A DNA stretch of 18,310 bases from an uncultured Planctomycetaceae bacterium. GTDB taxonomy: Bacteria > Planctomycetota > Planctomycetia > Pirellulales > Pirellulaceae. Below the pieces are notes generated by a model, which did no database searches, was not told where the DNA came from, and worked only from the letters and a program-made list of their open reading frames with translations. Positions within the stretch are counted from its first letter, which is position 1. Each line of letters starts with the position of its first letter. The position numbers were made by a program, and so were the translations under genes. The stretch is from NCBI GenBank assembly GCA_937967665.1, contig CALBSZ010000053.1:1-18310 (forward strand), given 5' to 3'. Shown piece after piece: positions 16,996 to 18,310 of the stretch.

Positions 16996-18310
16996 GATCC
17001 TGCGGCGAAATAGCCCGTCCCCTCGACATAGTTACCGTTCCCGCCCGGCGGAATCCGGTCCGATGGCGAATTCCCGGTGGCGAGTTCGAATGCGAAGCCG
17101 AACGGACTTCTTCCCGGCCGTTCCACATACATGCTCTTGCCGTTCGCATCCCCCCAGCGTCCCCACACGTCGCCAGGCGCGACGATGTCGAATCGCGTGA
17201 AGGCCTGCTTGCGGCGGTCGTATTCCAGACGGCCGAACAGCGGTGTCGCGTAACCTTGAGCGAGCGGGCCGTTGGGCGTGGTCGCCTGCGACGCGTCGTA
17301 GTCGCTGCCCCAATGGACAAACCCTTCCAACTCCATGCGGATCTGTTCCGCGGAGACCTGCTTGACGACCAGCGTCATCCGCGCCTCCTGCACTGCTTGC
17401 CGCCCCTTAATTCCGCCCTCGCTGGTGGTGGCGCGCTGTGGAGTCAGGTGGAAGCGAGCCATCCGCTCGGCAATGATGGCGGCCACGTCCTGTTTCTCTC
17501 CTGGAGTCGGCTTCGCCGGCACCAGCGACTGCCACTCGTCGCGCGTCAGCCACATGTATTCGGTATTCGGCTGCAGGAACAATTGCCATGACTTCAAGAC
17601 ACGCGGATTCGCGCGCATGAGTGGAAAGTCGGTGGGCTTGGCGTGACGCAGTTTCCCATCGGTCTCGCGAGCCAGGAACCGTGCGTGCACGCGCAGGACC
17701 AGTCCGCCCTCGGGCGGTGACGGGATCACGGCATCGTCGGCTTCAAGTTCGGGCACCTTGACGCCGTTCGGTTTCCGTTCCGATTCCGGCAACTGATGAA
17801 ATGCTTCGAGTACTTCCGCGCATGGCCGGTGCCCGAGCATCTTGCCGCTGGCCGAAACGCAGCTCATGTAGCCGCTGGAAGTGACCCACTGTTTGTGAAT
17901 GTTCGCGTCCCGCAAGAATTCTCCTTCGGGAGATTCCTGCCGGCAGACCCACGTCGGCACGCTGGCCGCGACAAAGTGTTCTTTGATGAGCTGAATCGTT
18001 TCGTCGTTCCAAAAGGTGACCCCACGGGTCACACCGCGTCCCGCCGTTCAGCAGCCGGCGGCGGGCGCGCCGCCGCTGCCTGCCATGAGGAACAACGGCT
18101 TGCCTTCCGCGGCCGCCTTCTGCCGCGCTTCCCAGACGCTGGGATACCAGTCGATCTCCATCCAGCGTGATTCACCGGGCTGGCGCTTGATCAAGGAGTG
18201 CAGCGACTCGAACCCTGTGTCGTCAGCCGTCTTGGGCTCGCCCGCCCAAAGCATCGCTGAACAGATTACCGCCGCGCAAAACACCGCCGCGCACGCTGCG
18301 ACCCCGGAAG
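16992..18310 (-). CDS. Candidate selenoprotein: thioredoxin-fold-like protein with in-frame UGA (5' end outside window)
   Basis: One minus-strand frame is open from the right edge to 16992 except for a TGA at 18050-18048. Upstream it reads a signal-like AAVFCAAVICSAMLWAGEPK and then WMEIDWYPSVWEARQKAAAE, GKPLFLMAGSGGAPAAGC. Then comes UGA, followed by TAGRGVTRGVTFWNDETI, QLIKEHFVAASVPTWVC and GYMSCVSASGKMLG. This is the alpha/beta pattern of a thioredoxin-like domain, with the Cys-UGA pair near the redox position. The 346 codons after the UGA are stop-free and end in an ATGA overlap with the next gene. The C-terminal half (GRLEYDRRKQAFTRFD and similar) resembles a planctomycete family of unknown function. 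An internal GTG at 18032 would start inside the domain and is unlikely. Reading UGA as selenocysteine explains the frame and the hairpin; a recent nonsense mutation is the alternative. The true start probably lies beyond 18310. Confidence 0.65.
18016..18050 (-). promoter_or_regulatory. Candidate bacterial SECIS element after the in-frame UGA
   Basis: On the minus strand the UGA (18050-18048) is followed by a 15-nt spacer and a perfect hairpin: GUGACCC (18032-18026), loop GUG (18025-18023), GGGUCAC (18022-18016). The first loop base is G and lies 22 nt past the UGA. The published bacterial SECIS model asks for a small apical loop with a G in its first two positions, about 16-37 nt after the UGA, so all criteria are met. 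The stem is seven Watson-Crick pairs. Chance hairpins do occur in GC-rich coding DNA, so this supports the selenocysteine reading without proving it. Confidence 0.55.

Noticed and set aside
16992..18032. A separate 346-residue gene starting with GTG at 18032
   Set aside because: The GTG lies inside the hairpin stem and in the middle of a thioredoxin-like domain. The upstream sequence in the same frame is clearly coding, so this is better read as the 3' part of one gene containing a UGA.
1..18310. CRISPR arrays, tRNA or rRNA genes, insertion sequences, phage genes
   Set aside because: No regularly spaced repeats, tRNA-like cloverleaf, rRNA-like conserved stretch, transposase motif or terminal inverted repeats were seen on either strand.

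Overview
The window looks like chromosomal DNA of a planctomycete, probably of the Pirellulales type. I base this on gene families rather than on any marker gene: a DUF1559 prepilin-like protein next to a small lipoprotein, a Tat-exported Gfo/Idh oxidoreductase and TIM-barrel isomerase, a LamG/sialidase/DUF1080 protein, a sulfatase, a SUMF-domain protein and a XylR-type LacI/AraC hybrid regulator. All real genes lie on the minus strand, so transcription runs from the right edge to the left. No rRNA, tRNA, CRISPR array or insertion sequence was seen.

In order of transcription: (1) 18310-16992, a thioredoxin-fold-like protein whose frame is interrupted by one in-frame UGA directly after a Cys codon. 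A perfect 7-bp hairpin with a G-first loop lies at bacterial SECIS distance, so I read it as a candidate selenoprotein. It overlaps by ATGA with (2) 16995-15079, a SUMF/FGE-like domain fused to a four-Asp-box sialidase-like propeller. The FGE domain lacks the catalytic cysteine motif. (3) 14960-14608 is a frameshifted remnant of a PQQ-like beta-propeller gene. (4) 14353-13058 is a Tat-exported Gfo/Idh oxidoreductase. (5) 12898-11159 is an Nramp-superfamily membrane protein without the metal-binding motifs. It sits just ahead of (6) 11143-9980, a stand-alone MetE-like zinc methyltransferase domain, and (7) 9950-9012, a Tat-exported sugar isomerase/epimerase-like TIM barrel.

Next come (8) 8902-6476, a LamG + sialidase-like + DUF1080 protein; (9) 6466-4628, a PhoD-like phosphatase; and (10) 4628-3249, an arylsulfatase. 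These three are packed with a 9-nt gap and then a 1-nt overlap. They are followed by (11) 3132-1972, the XylR-like regulator, (12) 1794-802, the DUF1559 protein, and (13) 687-262, a small lipoprotein.

The middle of the window reads as an exported glycan-use locus. A sulfatase, a phosphatase/phosphodiesterase, sialidase-like propellers and a DUF1080 (3-keto-glycoside hydrolase family) protein could remove substituents and cleave. The Gfo/Idh oxidoreductase and TIM barrel could oxidise and isomerise sugars, under a sugar-sensing regulator. The substrate cannot be read from the sequence. The most novel item is the UGA/hairpin at 18016-18050; the ligand-less Nramp-like protein beside a MetE-like enzyme is second.
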